64,000 bases of DNA. Origin: Ehretia macrophylla (Eukaryota > Streptophyta > Magnoliopsida > Boraginales > Ehretiaceae). The notes under the pieces were generated by a model. That model had not been told where the DNA came from. It did not search any database and was given only the letters and a program-made list of their open reading frames with translations. Positions 11,442 to 22,652 of this stretch are shown in pieces. Within the stretch, counting starts at the first letter, position 1. Each line of letters begins with the position of its first letter. The stretch spans positions 8,147,501 to 8,211,500 of the forward strand of contig CM075768.1 in the NCBI GenBank assembly GCA_037974665.1, read 5' to 3'. The position numbers were made by a program, and so were the translations under genes.

Positions 11442-13255
11442 TTGTTTAGCTCATAAGCCGGGACAGGGTCCTCGGTCTGGTGGGTAGTGGTCCTTGAATG
11501 TGTGCTTGTTAAGTGTGTCTTGAAAGTGTATGCTTGTATGTGAGATTATGTGTCTTGACATGAATGTGTGCTCCTATGTGATATAGTTATGTGTTATGTG
11601 TTAATTGTGTGCTAAGTGAAGTAAAGTGTCTAGTTGTGCATTGAATTGACCTATCGAATCGACCTCGTGGATTGTTATTTGCTTGAAGTATTGCTTTTAA
11701 TGTGTGTACTGAAATGTCTTGAATTATCTATGTCGTGATTTGAATTGATTATGTTGTGCTTGACTTGATTGTTATGCTTGAGTGACCTTGTTGAATAAAC
11801 TAATTTGTAAACTTGCTGGCATAATAGCTTAAGGCATATGTATAACTGTGATATATTGGCATTCATACATGTCCTATTGAAATGGTAAGTAAGTCCTCTT
11901 CCTCCCTGAAGAAAGTGGTTCACCGCTGGCTTTTCAAGGTGTATGGATTGGCAGGAAATGAATGACATTTGAGTATCCTTTATTTAGGAATTGGGGTTTG
12001 CTTTTGGGGCTTAGTTATTGACGAATCTCTATGATCTTCCTCTGTGTTTAACGGTTGTGAAAGAATAGCTTTCTCTTGGGGTTTATTTGGTTGTTCTTTG
12101 GAACATTCTTTGGTTTTCTTAATGGGTATTCTTTGGAGACTTCTGTTGGCATTTCTCGGTGGATTTGGCTATTGGGATTTCAATCGGCCTTACTGCACAG
12201 TATTATCTAGGGTATATGTGTCTCTGTCTTTATTGGTATGATACTGGCATCCCTGACTGGAAATTCTTCAATGGTAATTTCTGGAATTCTCAGTGGCCAA
12301 TTATTTAGTATTTATTTTATTAGGCAAACTTGGCTACTTTCTTATTGGAGCATTGTCTCGGATATCTTCTTCAGTGTTCCTCAGTAGGTTTAGTATTTGG
12401 AGTTCCTATCAGACTTATTGAATAATACTACTTATGGTATTCTTTGAAATTCTTATTAGGCGTTCTCTTGGTATTTTTCCTTGTTGGCAAAGTTGTATAA
12501 AGTTCTCACTTGGCAAACAGTGAAGAGGCCTCAGAGTTTGGTCTCGGTATATTATTCATCAGTTCGGTGTTTATCCTTGGAGTTTTCGTCCATCTGGGAA
12601 ACTATGTTTGTTATTCAACTTGGTTGTCTTATTGGGCACATTATATTTTCTCTGTTATTTCCTTTGACATTCCTCTCAGCATTTGATAGCAAAACTCGGA
12701 ATCTAAATGGTTGTTCCATGGGGTTATTATTTGGTAGGATTCTTTGGAACTTTGTAAATATATTTGATTGGGTTCTTTGTATTTTCTTCAGCACTCTTAA
12801 TATGGAATTCTTCTATGAAATCCATGACCAGCAGGGTACTTCTTTGGCCCTCTAGATAGAATCTTTGTTTGAGCTTTTATTTGGCTTCTTGCTTGGGAAT
12901 TCTCGGGCAGTAACAGTTAGACTTCTATTGGAGATTCGTGCGTGAGGTATTCTTCTTGTCTTTATTGTGTGGTATTAATGACATCTACAGTATCTTTACT
13001 TTAGTCTTTATTGGTATTATCTTGGCGTTTCTGGTTGGAATTTATTCTTCTTCGGTATTCGTGTCAACGGGATTCTTGTACGGTATCTGCATTTGAGCTT
13101 CTCTTTGGCGTTACTACTTGGCATTTCTACTTGAACTTTCCTATTGGTCATCTTGATTAAATACTTTTTCAGTAGCTAATGAAGACTAGTCAGAGTTGGA
13201 TTGTAGATGATGCAGAGTCCTATTGGAAGAAGAATTGCGAGGACGCAATTGTTTT

Positions 13256-13268
13256 AAGGGGGGAAGGA
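13256..13268 (+). promoter_or_regulatory. Polypurine tract
   Basis: AAGGGGGGAAGGA abuts the 3' LTR start at 13269. It is preceded by GAGGACGCAATTGTTTT, which matches the sequence before the PPT of the minus-strand element at 57429-64000 (GAGGATGCAATTGTTTT). Confidence 0.9.
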
Positions 13269-15742
13269 TGTGATACCCCGAACCTGGCATGTATTCAATA
13301 GCATTTAAAGTTCATTTAAATTGCATTTTATTGACCTTTCACCTTCTTTGACCAAACTAGTTGACTTTTCATCTACATTGACCAACTAGGACAAGGTGGG
13401 AATTTTTGAAATATTTAATAAAAGGCAAACTTGGGATTAGAAATAAAAAAATGCAATGTTAAGTTAGTCAAATTTTGGGTCAACTTTGGAATTAAATTTG
13501 AACCAATTAGGGAAGAGTTAGGTAGCAAATTATATATGGTTGGAAAGCTCTATGAGTCTAGTTTCTGATGCTTCAAACCGTTCATGAATTGGAGTTTTCT
13601 AGAAGAAGTTATGGCTGTTTTCGTAAGGTCGCGCATAGTTGTTTTGGTTTAGCGGGTTGACCGAATTTTGACCTTTGACTTCTTGTCATTTTTTTTTCTA
13701 AAGAAGCAGAATGCACACGAAAAAAATAGAGAAAAAAAGGCTTGAAACCATGAGGAAAAGAAGGAGAAAAAAAAAAGAAAATCTCAACTTCAAATCTTCG
13801 ATTCTTCGCGTGGGCTTGTGCAGGGTGGTTTCTGAGGCACTCTACGAGGTTTTCCTAGCGTCTAGGAGCGTCTAAGGTGAGTGTTTCATCGTTATTTGCG
13901 CATTTGAAAAATGTATGTCTAAACTTTAATTTTTACAACTTATGCGTAGATTGTTGTTTAAATCATTTTGTTGCTTAAAGAATGTTCCTTGTTGATTGTA
14001 GAACATGTATTTATAGCTTTTTAACATTTTTTGCGGTTAAATATTGGAATTGAAATATAAATTGTGTGATGAATAGTAAATTATGAATAGTAAACCCCCG
14101 TTTCGATGAAGTTGCTCCGTTACGCGTTCTGTTGATGTAGGAAGATGCTAGATATGCTAGAATGCCTAAATGTGTGGTTTAATTGGAATGTGTAATGGAA
14201 AAACGGAGAAAAATGGCTTAGTGAAAGTCGGGGTCGTTTAGGTCGAGTTTGGCGTTTTCTCGTTTTGCGTGTTGGCATTGTTTCGGGAGGCCATGGAAGC
14301 ACTTTTGGTGCGATTATGGCATTGGTTGGGTGTTTGGTTGGTATAGTTGTAGTTCAAACGAGCAAAGGGGAAAATCGGGGATTTGCGCGAATTCTAGGGT
14401 AAAGTAGGGTTTCGGGGTCCTTGGACGTGCCTTATGGTGACCTAGTAGGATTGGCGAAGTCGGTTTCCAGAACTCGTGGCTCGTTTGTAAATGGTAGTGT
14501 TTTGATAGTTGGGGCCTATTTGTGATTTTGCTTGTTATCTTGATATTATGCCTATAGAATGCTTAGGGTTACTTGATATACTTGTTTAATTGGTGTTATT
14601 ATTGCTTATTATTGCTTGTTATGCTTGAAAAGTTAGATGTATGCTAGTATTAATTGTGATTGCTTGTTATCTCGTTTGTTGTCACTAGTTTGTATTGTTG
14701 TGCTATCGCTCGTTTATTGCCTTGTATCGAGTCTTGCATTGCATAGTGTCTCGCGCGTGAGTGATGGGCCTCTCTGGGTAGCCTCGGGTTGCCAGTGTTG
14801 GTTGCTCTAGCTCCGCTGCTATTCCCTCTTCTCGCTTGGGTTGCCTCCCAGGGAGATTTGGGTCGTAGAATTGATGGATACTTCCGGGGTATTCCAAACT
14901 GGTGTTATAAGGTGGATGCGCGCTTATTGTCATCATTGTCAACATCAAGCTCGAGATTGATGTATCGCTCGTGAAATGGTACTTTGCTCGTATGAGTGAA
15001 CCATAGCCTTCAAAGTGTGGTATAGCTTTGAATGATTGTGTTAATGCTTTCAGTAATTGCTTATTGTATTGATTATTTGTTTTGATTGCTTATTTATCAG
15101 TTATATCGCTTAACTGTCTTATGTGCTTTGGACGAATTTCTTTCTCTCCATCTCGATATCTGTCTCGCCCTCACTGAGTATACGTGTTGTGTATACCCAC
15201 TCTTCACCACCACATTTCAGGAAATGTCATGTTAGCTGGAAAGTTCGTGATTTCGTGAAAGTTCGTGCCTGAAGAGTTGTCTTGCATGCCTATGTGGCTT
15301 GAGTTGTCAAAGTTGTAAAGTTGTATGCTTTTATGTATTATATGTATTTAATGTTAAAGGGGATGTAATTTAAGTTTCACTAGATTATGTATTTAGTTAA
15401 TGTAGCTTAACTTCAATGTATATTTGTAATGACAACGGAAAAGAGATAGAAATGTATGATAGTCTAGCTTATGATATAGATTGGTGTAGTTTAATTGCTA
15501 AGCTTGAATGTATATTTACTTGTATTTTGCTTGTTGTGAACCAAGGCTCGGATGGCCTTGAGGTGGTTGAATGTTTGGACATGGTATTGGTCCACTTATA
15601 TGCTGTCGCAGGTTTTACTTTTCGCCTAGAAACAGGGGAGACTCCGTCCGTTTTCCCTGAAAATTTATGCCCGGGTTTGGTTTGGGTTGTGTTTAGATCG
15701 ATTGATAGAACTCCCGGTCTCGAGAGGGATCGGGGTATTACA
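13269..15742 (+). repeat. 3' LTR of LARD-like element
   Basis: This second LTR copy is 2474 bp and starts TGTGATACCCCG directly after the PPT. It ends at the GCAAG target duplication (15743-15747). Differences from the 5' copy are mostly transitions, with a few single-base indels near 13690 and 14075-14215. Confidence 0.95.
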
Positions 15743-16796
15743 GCAAGGCTACATGAAAACTTCTTCGGACCATTGTGTTTTTACTAAAAAATTCTCTGAT
15801 GATGATTTTATTATCTTGTTGCTATACGTTGATGATATGTTGATTATTGGCAGAAATTCTTCAAGAATTGACAGGTTGAAGAAACAATTGAATAAGTCTT
15901 TTGCTATGAAAGACTTAGGACCGGCAAAGCAGATTCTTGGCATGAGAATCAATCGAGACAGAAATGGCAAAAAGATGTATTTGTCACAGGAGAAGTACAT
16001 TGAGAAAGTACTTCAAAAGTTCAACATGGATAAAGCTAAAGTGGTTAGTGCTCCTCTTGCTACTCACTTTAAGCTAAGTGCTCAACAGTGTCCTTCTACA
16101 GATGAAGAAAAGAAAGATATGCAGAATGTTCTATATTCTTCAGCAGTGGGAAGTTTGATGTATGCTATGGTGTGTACACGGCCAGACATAGCACATGCAG
16201 TTGGTACGGTGAGTCGTTTTCTCTCAAATCCTGGGAGAGAACACTGGAATGCAGTGAAATGGATTATGAGATATCTTCGAGGCACATCCAAACTGAGACT
16301 TTGATTTGGATGTGAGAAGCCTATGCTTGTGGGTTACACAGATGCTGATATGGCTGGAGATGTTGATACTCGTAAGTCTACTTCGGGTTACTTGATTACC
16401 TTTGCAGGGGGAGCTGTGGTATGGCAATCGAGATTGCAAAAGTGTGTTGCCCTTTCCACCACTGAAGCGGAGTTCATTGCAGCAACTGAAGCATGCAAGG
16501 AATTGCTATGGATGAAAAAGTTTCTGGAAGAACTTGGGTTTGAGCAAAATGAATATGTCTTGTATTGCGACAATCAGAGTGTAATACATCTTGGTAAGAA
16601 TTCTTCATTTCATTCAAGATCGAAACATATTGATGTGAGATACCATTGGATCAGGGATGTTTTGAATTTGAAGTTGTTGAAACTTGAAAAAGATCACACA
16701 GATGACAATGGCTCCGATATGTTGACGAAGGCGTTGCCAAGAGAGAAGCTTGAGATATGTCGTTTGGTTGCCGGGTTGATTGACCCACCCACATGA
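15743..16796 (+). pseudogene. pol: Copia pol, second part: C-terminal RT and RNase H
   Basis: This is the continuation of the pol frame cut at 8954. The RT catalytic box LLLYVDDMLIIG lies near 15818. It is followed by MKDLGPAKQILGM and the conserved LMYAMVCTRPDIAHAVG. A TGA at 16302-16304 interrupts the connection, and the same frame continues from 16305. RNase H follows with GYTDADMAGD (16332), STTEAEFIAATEA, YCDNQSVIHLGKN and HSRSKHIDVRYHWIRD. The frame ends at a normal stop at 16794-16796, just upstream of the 3' LTR. A G-rich stretch (16799-16809) is the likely but weak PPT. Confidence 0.93.
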
Positions 16797-16811
16797 GTTG
16801 GTGGGCGAGTT

Positions 16812-17569
16812 TGTTGAACCCATGTGGGTTGGTATAATTATGCTTTTGCTTTTTGACCAAAAGAAAACAAAACAAAAAAGGAGAAAAACAATAAATAAAA
16901 AAAAAAAAAGGTGAAGAGAGATCAATCAAGTTGACTGATCTGTGATGTTGTGTGTGTGGCAGTGAAAGGAAAAAAAAAAAAACGAGAGAGAGATTGAAAC
17001 AGAGAGAGAAAGAAGAAGAAGAGTAGAAATTTCAGCCTGCGCCATCTTTATCAAGTTGACGATCGGAAGGTCATTTGTGGTCCGATTGAGCTGAAATTTT
17101 ACGTGCATGTTCACAACTCGTGGGTCTTCTATCTGAACAGTGGAGATCAGATTTGGAGCTCTCTACAGCCCGTTTTTCTGACGTGAACAGTGACGACGTT
17201 TTTGGTGATTTCTCTCATACTTCTTGGTTTAATCTCTTTTGTTGATGCAATGTTTGCAAGAATATGTTATTCAGCATGAATGTATTGTGTATGCCTCTAG
17301 TTGTAGCTAGAGAAGACTCTCTTGTACCCATTATTTGTTGATAGTGGAAGTTTTTGGGTGGACTACGGTTCCGTGGTTTTTACTCTCCACGTTGGGGAGG
17401 TTTTCCACATTAAAATCTTGGTGTTGCTCTATGTTCTGGAATTTTCAGATTTGTGCATATTGTTGTTGGCTCTATTTGTTGCTTCCTAATAGGTTTATAC
17501 AAAGTGGGAGGGTGTTATTTCCGCTGTACATTTGTTGTTTGTGTTTTGATATCGGGTTTCCTCCCAACA
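16812..17569 (+). repeat. 3' LTR of copia element
   Basis: This 758-bp LTR begins TGTTGAACCC and ends CTCCCAACA. It is followed at once by the target duplication CTCTT (17570-17574). It aligns with 5206-5978. Confidence 0.95.
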
Positions 17570-17574
17570 CTCTT

Positions 17575-18102
17575 TACATTTAACTTCACTTTACCCCTTT
17601 ATGGTCTTCAAAGAATCAACATAAAGATGATGACAAACAAGGGCAATTCGTCCTGGAAAAAAAAAAAAGTATCAGATTGTTGGAACCTAAACAAATACAA
17701 TAAAATCAAATAGAGAATAAGGTCAATATGTTCTCACCTAGTACACTCCATTGATAGTCAAGCAGAAAGGAGCTTTTATATATTACTTCTGGCTTGGAGC
17801 CAGGTTCAAACTCATTGCTATTAAGCAAAACACCTATGCCCAAATGTCACATGCCACCTTCATCCGCAGCTCCTGCTGGTTTAAGATCGCAGTACAATCG
17901 CATAAATAGCTTTGGGGGACTTCTCTATGTATTCTAAGCTGCCTAGATTAATGTTGAGCAATCTCTTTTTGCTAATTCGAATAAATAACGTATAAAAAGA
18001 ATTAAATATACAATCTTTCTAAGTACTGCAAACAGTTTATATCTCGTTGAGAGCAATATTGATACGTCAGAAGATGTAATATAAGACCAAAAACAAGAAA
18101 GA
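17575..18102. other. Intergenic, downstream of the F-box gene
   Basis: This is a 528-bp AT-rich stretch between the copia 3' LTR and the stop codon of the minus-strand F-box gene. It should contain that gene's 3' untranslated region and polyadenylation site, but no single signal stands out. No other gene is seen. Confidence 0.6.
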
Positions 18103-19251
18103 TTAAATAGATTGAAGTATAGGTGAGGGAGGTCTTGCGGGCCTGAAGTAAGGAATCAATGTCTTAAAGGCATAATTCAGACGAGGAACAGGAAGACACC
18201 ATATTGCTGTTGATTTTCCACTTTCAAGATCGTACCAAAAGATTATGCCATCTTTTGTCCACATTAATATAAATCTGGAGTTTTGTGGGTGGAATGAAAT
18301 GGGGTAAGCATAATACCCCATCATGTGATTATCCCTCCATGTTGGTACCTTATAAACCACTTTCATCATCCGAATCCATTCGGTTTCTGGGATTGCCTGA
18401 TAGGGACTGTAATCGTGTAGCTTCTTTCCAAGCTTGAATATGCTCAGGCCGTGGCTTTCATTCACACAATATTGGAGAAAGCCATCTGCTGACTCTCCTA
18501 AAATCCATCTTGCATATATATCAACATTGCTCAACTTAATCAACCAAACAAAATCATGTGCTGCTTCGGGGTCATAAGCAACAAACATATCTCCCGCTGA
18601 GTGCATATACCAAAAAAAGATTCCCCTAACGACCACGCTACACCAGTAAATCATCATCGGACTACAGAATGTCTCTGCGCCGCTTAGTACAAATTCTTGC
18701 CAAACCCCAGCCTCCGAAAAGTAGGTCTCGATTACCATATCATGGCTATATAGTACGGGATATAGCATCACTATTCTATATCTTGAACGTCGAGAACCAT
18801 CCTTCTCAAGGCTTTCTTCATAGTGAAACCCTGGAATTACATCTCCTGCGTTACAAAACTTGCTCTTTGGCTGCGGGAGCTGAAACCATTCGTCTGTGAC
18901 TGGGTTGCAAACATAGTATGTAGCGGGAGGAGAGCTACATAGAATTAGACCATTAGATGACGCGAAGTAAAACCCGAGCTTGTTGAAATTATGTGATCGT
19001 ATGATCATGCTATCCACAGAGGTAGGTAGAAAACAAAGCTCTAAAAACTGATTAGGCCAATAACAGTTGCTTGAGTATTGAAAAAATCCTAATAGTGGAA
19101 GTAAACGCTCGGTATACTTTTCACGGAAGATAGAATCAGAGATAATATGATCCCAACTCTTGGATACGCACTTGAACCTAGTAACAGATTTTTCAGGAAG
19201 TCTAAGGAGTATCTCCATCAGAATATCATTACAAAGCCTTTGGTCCTCCAT
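18103..19251 (-). CDS. F-box protein with F-box-associated domain
   Basis: This is an intact single-exon gene of 382 codons, a usual length for this plant family. The N-terminus (residues about 5-45) is an F-box: DILMEILLRLPEKSVTRFKC followed by VSKSWDHIISDSIF. That module binds SKP1 in an SCF ubiquitin ligase, and the rest of the protein selects the substrate. At residues 99-128 the pattern SNGLILCSS then YYVCNPVTDEWFQLP is typical of F-box-associated (FBA/At5g07610-like) domains. Several aromatic-rich strand-like segments follow to about residue 365. The substrate is unknown. The start is supported by the F-box beginning five residues in and by a TATA-like sequence about 55 bp upstream. The gene lies only 533 bp from a copia LTR and 392 bp from a solo LTR, yet has no frameshift or stop. 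Confidence 0.9.
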   Translation of the reverse strand: MEDQRLCNDILMEILLRLPEKSVTRFKCVSKSWDHIISDSIFREKYTERLLPLLGFFQYSSNCYWPNQFLELCFLPTSVDSMIIRSHNFNKLGFYFASSNGLILCSSPPATYYVCNPVTDEWFQLPQPKSKFCNAGDVIPGFHYEESLEKDGSRRSRYRIVMLYPVLYSHDMVIETYFSEAGVWQEFVLSGAETFCSPMMIYWCSVVVRGIFFWYMHSAGDMFVAYDPEAAHDFVWLIKLSNVDIYARWILGESADGFLQYCVNESHGLSIFKLGKKLHDYSPYQAIPETEWIRMMKVVYKVPTWRDNHMMGYYAYPISFHPQNSRFILMWTKDGIIFWYDLESGKSTAIWCLPVPRLNYAFKTLIPYFRPARPPSPILQSI

Positions 19252-19643
19252 TATTCTTTCTCTACAGCGGCTAACTACAAGCTAAAACCCTACAAGGAAC
19301 AATATATATATCACAATATGTGTTAGTAGGGTTCAGCAGTGTCGTGTAAATGGGCCATAAGGTGGACAAAGGAATGTATTTTAGGCAGGAAAAATATAGG
19401 GGCAAAAAGCAAAAAAAAAAAAGAAAAAAAAATTGAAATAGAATAAAGACGGGACAGAACAAATACATCCCAATCAAGTCACCTAAGCCAAAATTGTTTC
19501 CTTGTATGACAAAGCCTTGCAGGAGGAAGCACTTAATACTTCGTTTTTGCTAAAACGAAATCAAAGAAGTTAATTAGTATGTAATTTGGAGAAAGTTTCA
19601 ACTTAATCTCAATGTGAATTTCTTACGATTTTAATTTGGATTT
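19252..19643. other. Upstream region of the F-box gene
   Basis: These 392 bp separate the F-box start codon from the solo LTR and form the gene's whole non-repeat upstream region. They contain the TATA-like site and an A-rich tract (19407-19432) and no further gene. Confidence 0.55.
19303..19314 (-). promoter_or_regulatory. TATA-like element of the F-box gene
   Basis: The minus strand reads GTGATATATATATTG here, about 55-60 bp upstream of the ATG. This position is consistent with a short 5' leader. It is a sequence resemblance only. Confidence 0.45.
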
Positions 19644-20455
19644 TGTAACGACCCAAAACTCAATCCTTCTCAAGACTAGGTCGGAGTCTAGGCTCGCTAT
19701 CGTTGCGGTCTCATGTAAATAATTTTCTACAACATTAAAAGAAATAAAATATAGAGAACTATTCAATAACTAGCTATTATACAATAGTTCAAGTACAAAA
19801 GGATGTTATACCACCACCCGAAACATGGAAACTACCCGACTATTTCACAAATTAGGGTCTCAACAACAACTATCCCTTTACCCAAGAGTATTGTAAATAA
19901 ACTTTAGCCTTTAAAATTTGAATCATATATCAGAACATGACAAGCAAGGAATTTCGAGCATGTAATCAATCAACTTCAGCACATAACGACAACTTCCATT
20001 TCAAGCTAAACTTTACCTGCAAAGGGGGGAAAAGAGGGTAAGCTCTAGGGAAGCTCAGTGAGGATAGAATAGGGAGAGTTTTGAAGACGTTTTGGGCCTT
20101 TTGAAAACCATGGTACGATGCATTACAAGTCCGATAACATTAATTCACTATCTATATACGATAAATGACAAGGTACATTAATATATCACATTGCAAAGGA
20201 TATATCCCGATCTCACTTCCGTTGAGGTGGCCGGCCTTGAATCTTGATCACAATTTCTTATTTCTCCCAATAGGGTACTCCAGATTATACCCGAAATCTA
20301 CGACCTGTCTCTCCGAGGGTGGAATGCCAAGCGAGAGAGGGATTAGGACCACGATAGTCACAGGAGCACCGGCAAGTCCTGTGCCTGAAGTTGCAACCCC
20401 CAATAGAGCACACGCATGCACAAGTAATCTTATAACACAATTGGTAGCGTTTTGA

Positions 20456-20480
20456 GGGGACAACAAAGTAGATTGTCTCC
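20456..20480 (-). promoter_or_regulatory. LTR stem-loop with AAAGTAG loop core (copy 1)
   Basis: GGGGACAA (20456-20463) pairs fully, with one G-U, to TTGTCTCC (20473-20480). The loop is CAAAGTAGA. The same loop core recurs with different stems at 30958, 31067 and 58647. Confidence 0.55.
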
Positions 20481-21480
20481 TTACAAACAAACAATAGAAT
20501 GCAATCTACAATCACTCATTGTTGTCACTTAAAAATAACAAATTTCATATTAATTAGCATCTAAATGTCATCCAGGTTCATTTAATCAAAAACTAAGTTA
20601 ATGCAAAGACAAGATTCCCAAGTTAAACATTCGTTTAGAACCCAAGATAAATTAAACTACTTTTAGTGTCTTCATTTAATAACATAAACTAATAGTCTGA
20701 CTTATCTAACTCTTAACATTTTAATTTCTAATCCAACTAATTAAGCTTGTTTGTATCAATTACTTCCAAGCCCAGCTAGAACAAAATCTACTTAGGCATG
20801 TAATAACAAATTATTCAATTCCTAGCTCTATAAGTACACGAGGTATATTTATACACATACGCGCGAAATTAAATTTGCATGCAGTTTTGAATAAAACTTT
20901 CCTCACCTTGTTGCTCGTTGATGCTACGGTTGTGAATGAGTTGAAATATATATTATCTTTGTGTGTATTGTGTCTAACAGCCGAAATGAAAGCCCCTCAC
21001 CAAACCAAGGCTGAACTTGCAAGGAATAGCTAAGGCTCTCAACCGGCTTCTCCTAGCTCCAAACGCTAAGTTAACACTTCCATATTTTTCCTCTTCTTCT
21101 TCGATTCTTGCTCCTATGGCTACTGTTTTATTTTTTTATTTTTTTTCCCTTTTGTTTTGCTCCATGGATTCCATTCTTTACTTGTTGTTTTATTTGTTTG
21201 TTGTAAACCTTGTGAAGTCTTAAGCTACAAAGGATGCAAACTAAGCAAAAGTCACAGCCACCACCTTGATGTCCCCGTTGCACTTTTTTTTTTTTGTCTC
21301 GTTCCAAGCACCACCGAGTGCTTTTTTTTTTTTTTTGTAATAGCTAATCATGCCAATCAATAAGAAACCAATCCCATGTATTATAATAACCACCTGGTAT
21401 CACCGATTTCCTTAATCCACCACCGATTCACCATTCTTTTTTTTTTCTTTTTTTCTTTCCACTATAAAAAAAACTGTTTT

Positions 21481-21780
21481 CTGCGACGGGTTTTCGCTAA
21501 TTTGTCATCAAATTAACGACGGCACGGTGACGGAAGCCGATGTCACCACTTTGGTAACAGTTTGGTGACGTTTTGGAGACGACCTATATAAATTGTCATG
21601 AATTCGTCGCCAATTGGCGATAATATGGTGATGACATCATAAGTCGTCTCCAAAAGTGACCATATGGTGACTGCTTGGTGATGGATAACGAAATGTTGTC
21701 TCTATGCCGTCGCCAATGGACGACAGCCTGGTGACGGAATGCACAAGTCGTTGCCTTTTCGTCACCTTGTTGTCGGCAAA
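21481..21780. repeat. Left subterminal repeat array of CACTA element
   Basis: Many copies in both orientations of a GACG-centred motif occur here (GGTGACGG, TTGGTGACG, CGTCGCCAA, CGTCTCCAAA). CACTA transposase accessory proteins bind such arrays in known family members. Confidence 0.8.
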
Positions 21781-22235
21781 AAGTTATATGTTGAAATACA
21801 ATAATGTTGACATTAAATATATTATCTAAATTGAGAACTAATTCAATAATATTTTTGGATTATTAATATATTATCTAAATTGAGAACTATAAAAAATATA
21901 ATTCATATTAATTAATATAAGATTAAAATATAAATTAATTATTTACTTATCCAATTCTTTGTATTACTACGTAGTCATAAATTTTTTGTTCATAATAAAA
22001 ATTTAAGATTTATTAATGAATTAACTTCATTTAAATTATATTTTTATATTCATTTTAGTTACAAAAAAATAAAACTACTAATTCGCATATTTGTAGTTTG
22101 ATAAAAAGTCCAAAAAAAAAAAAAAATTCAAACAGTATTTTCACATGTTTTTGAAAAATTTAATCAAAGTATTTTAATATGTAATTTTATGTCTTAAATA
22201 ATTATAACAAAGAAAAAAATTATTTTTTTTGGAGA

Positions 22236-22652
22236 TAGAAATATAGGACCGTCTCCACCCAACATTAAAAAAAAGATAATAAATAAAAACAAAAGAAAAA
22301 AATTTAAAATAAATTGGATCAGCCCCAAGAGCTGATCCAATTTAAAAGATGGAGACGGCCTTGTCCGTCCGTCACCACCAACATTAAAAAAAAAGAAAAA
22401 AAAATTGGATCAAGATGGAGACGGCCCACTTCGTCTCCACCCAACATTAAAAGAAAAAAGACAAAAATTAAAATTAATGGAGACGGCCCGGTCCGTTTCC
22501 ACCAACATTTTAAAAAAAAAAAGATGGAGACGGCCCAGTCAGTTTCCATAAATGGAGACGGACCGAGCCGTCTCCATCCACCCAACATAAAAATAAAATA
22601 AAATAAAATAAAATAAATTGGATCAGCCCCAAGAGCTGATCCAATTTAAAAG
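22236..22652. repeat. Inverted-repeat array bracketed by two identical hairpins
   Basis: Units of GGAGACGG and its complement CCGTCTCC alternate with CCAACATTAAAA. Each pair can fold back (for example GGAGACGG at 22554 with CCGTCTCC at 22568). A hairpin, TTGGATCAGC - CCCAAGA - GCTGATCCAA, occurs at 22315-22341 and again identically at 22617-22643. No protein is supported; the reading frames on both strands are repeat artefacts. Confidence 0.8.

Larger units (their letters stand above)
11428..13268 (+). other. Non-coding internal domain of LARD-like element
   Basis: These 1841 bp contain no retroviral protein motif. From about 12040 to 13190 the sequence is a T-rich degenerate repeat in which motifs like TTGGCATTTCT and GGTATTCTTTGG recur every few tens of bases. 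The reading frame at 12481-12855 falls in that repeat and is not a credible protein. Confidence 0.85.
8955..15742 (+). mobile_element. Non-coding gypsy-type LTR element (LARD-like), nested in copia RT
   Basis: This is a 6788-bp element starting TGTGATACC and ending GTATTACA. It is flanked by an exact 5-bp duplication, GCAAG (8950-8954 and 15743-15747). The two LTRs (2473 and 2474 bp) differ at roughly 40 positions by hand count. The 1841-bp interior has a perfect PBS and a PPT but no gag or pol domain in any frame. Long LTRs, a TGGTATCAGAGC primer site and the GAGGACGCAATTGTTTTAAG sequence before the PPT point to a Ty3/gypsy (Tekay/Del-like chromovirus) parent. The element would need proteins from an autonomous relative. 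Confidence 0.93.
5206..17569 (+). mobile_element. Ty1/copia LTR retrotransposon, decayed, with nested insertion
   Basis: This is a complete copia element by its ends. Two LTRs (5206-5978 and 16812-17569) start TGTTG and end AACA. They are flanked by an exact 5-bp target duplication, CTCTT, at 5201-5205 and 17570-17574. Domain order is gag, protease, integrase, reverse transcriptase, RNase H, which defines copia. The coding region carries a TGA at 6079, a one-base insertion in the T run at 6748-6752, a TAG at 7295, a TGA at 7646, a TGA at 16302 and a 6788-bp nested element inserted at 8954/15743. It is therefore non-functional. By hand the LTRs differ at about 25 substitutions over 750 bases plus several indels. 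Confidence 0.95.

Noticed and set aside
12481-12855. 124-codon frame in the LARD-like interior
   Set aside because: It lies in a degenerate T-rich repeat and shows no retroelement or host motif.
18669-18899. Plus-strand frame in the F-box gene
   Set aside because: It is the antisense shadow of the real minus-strand gene.
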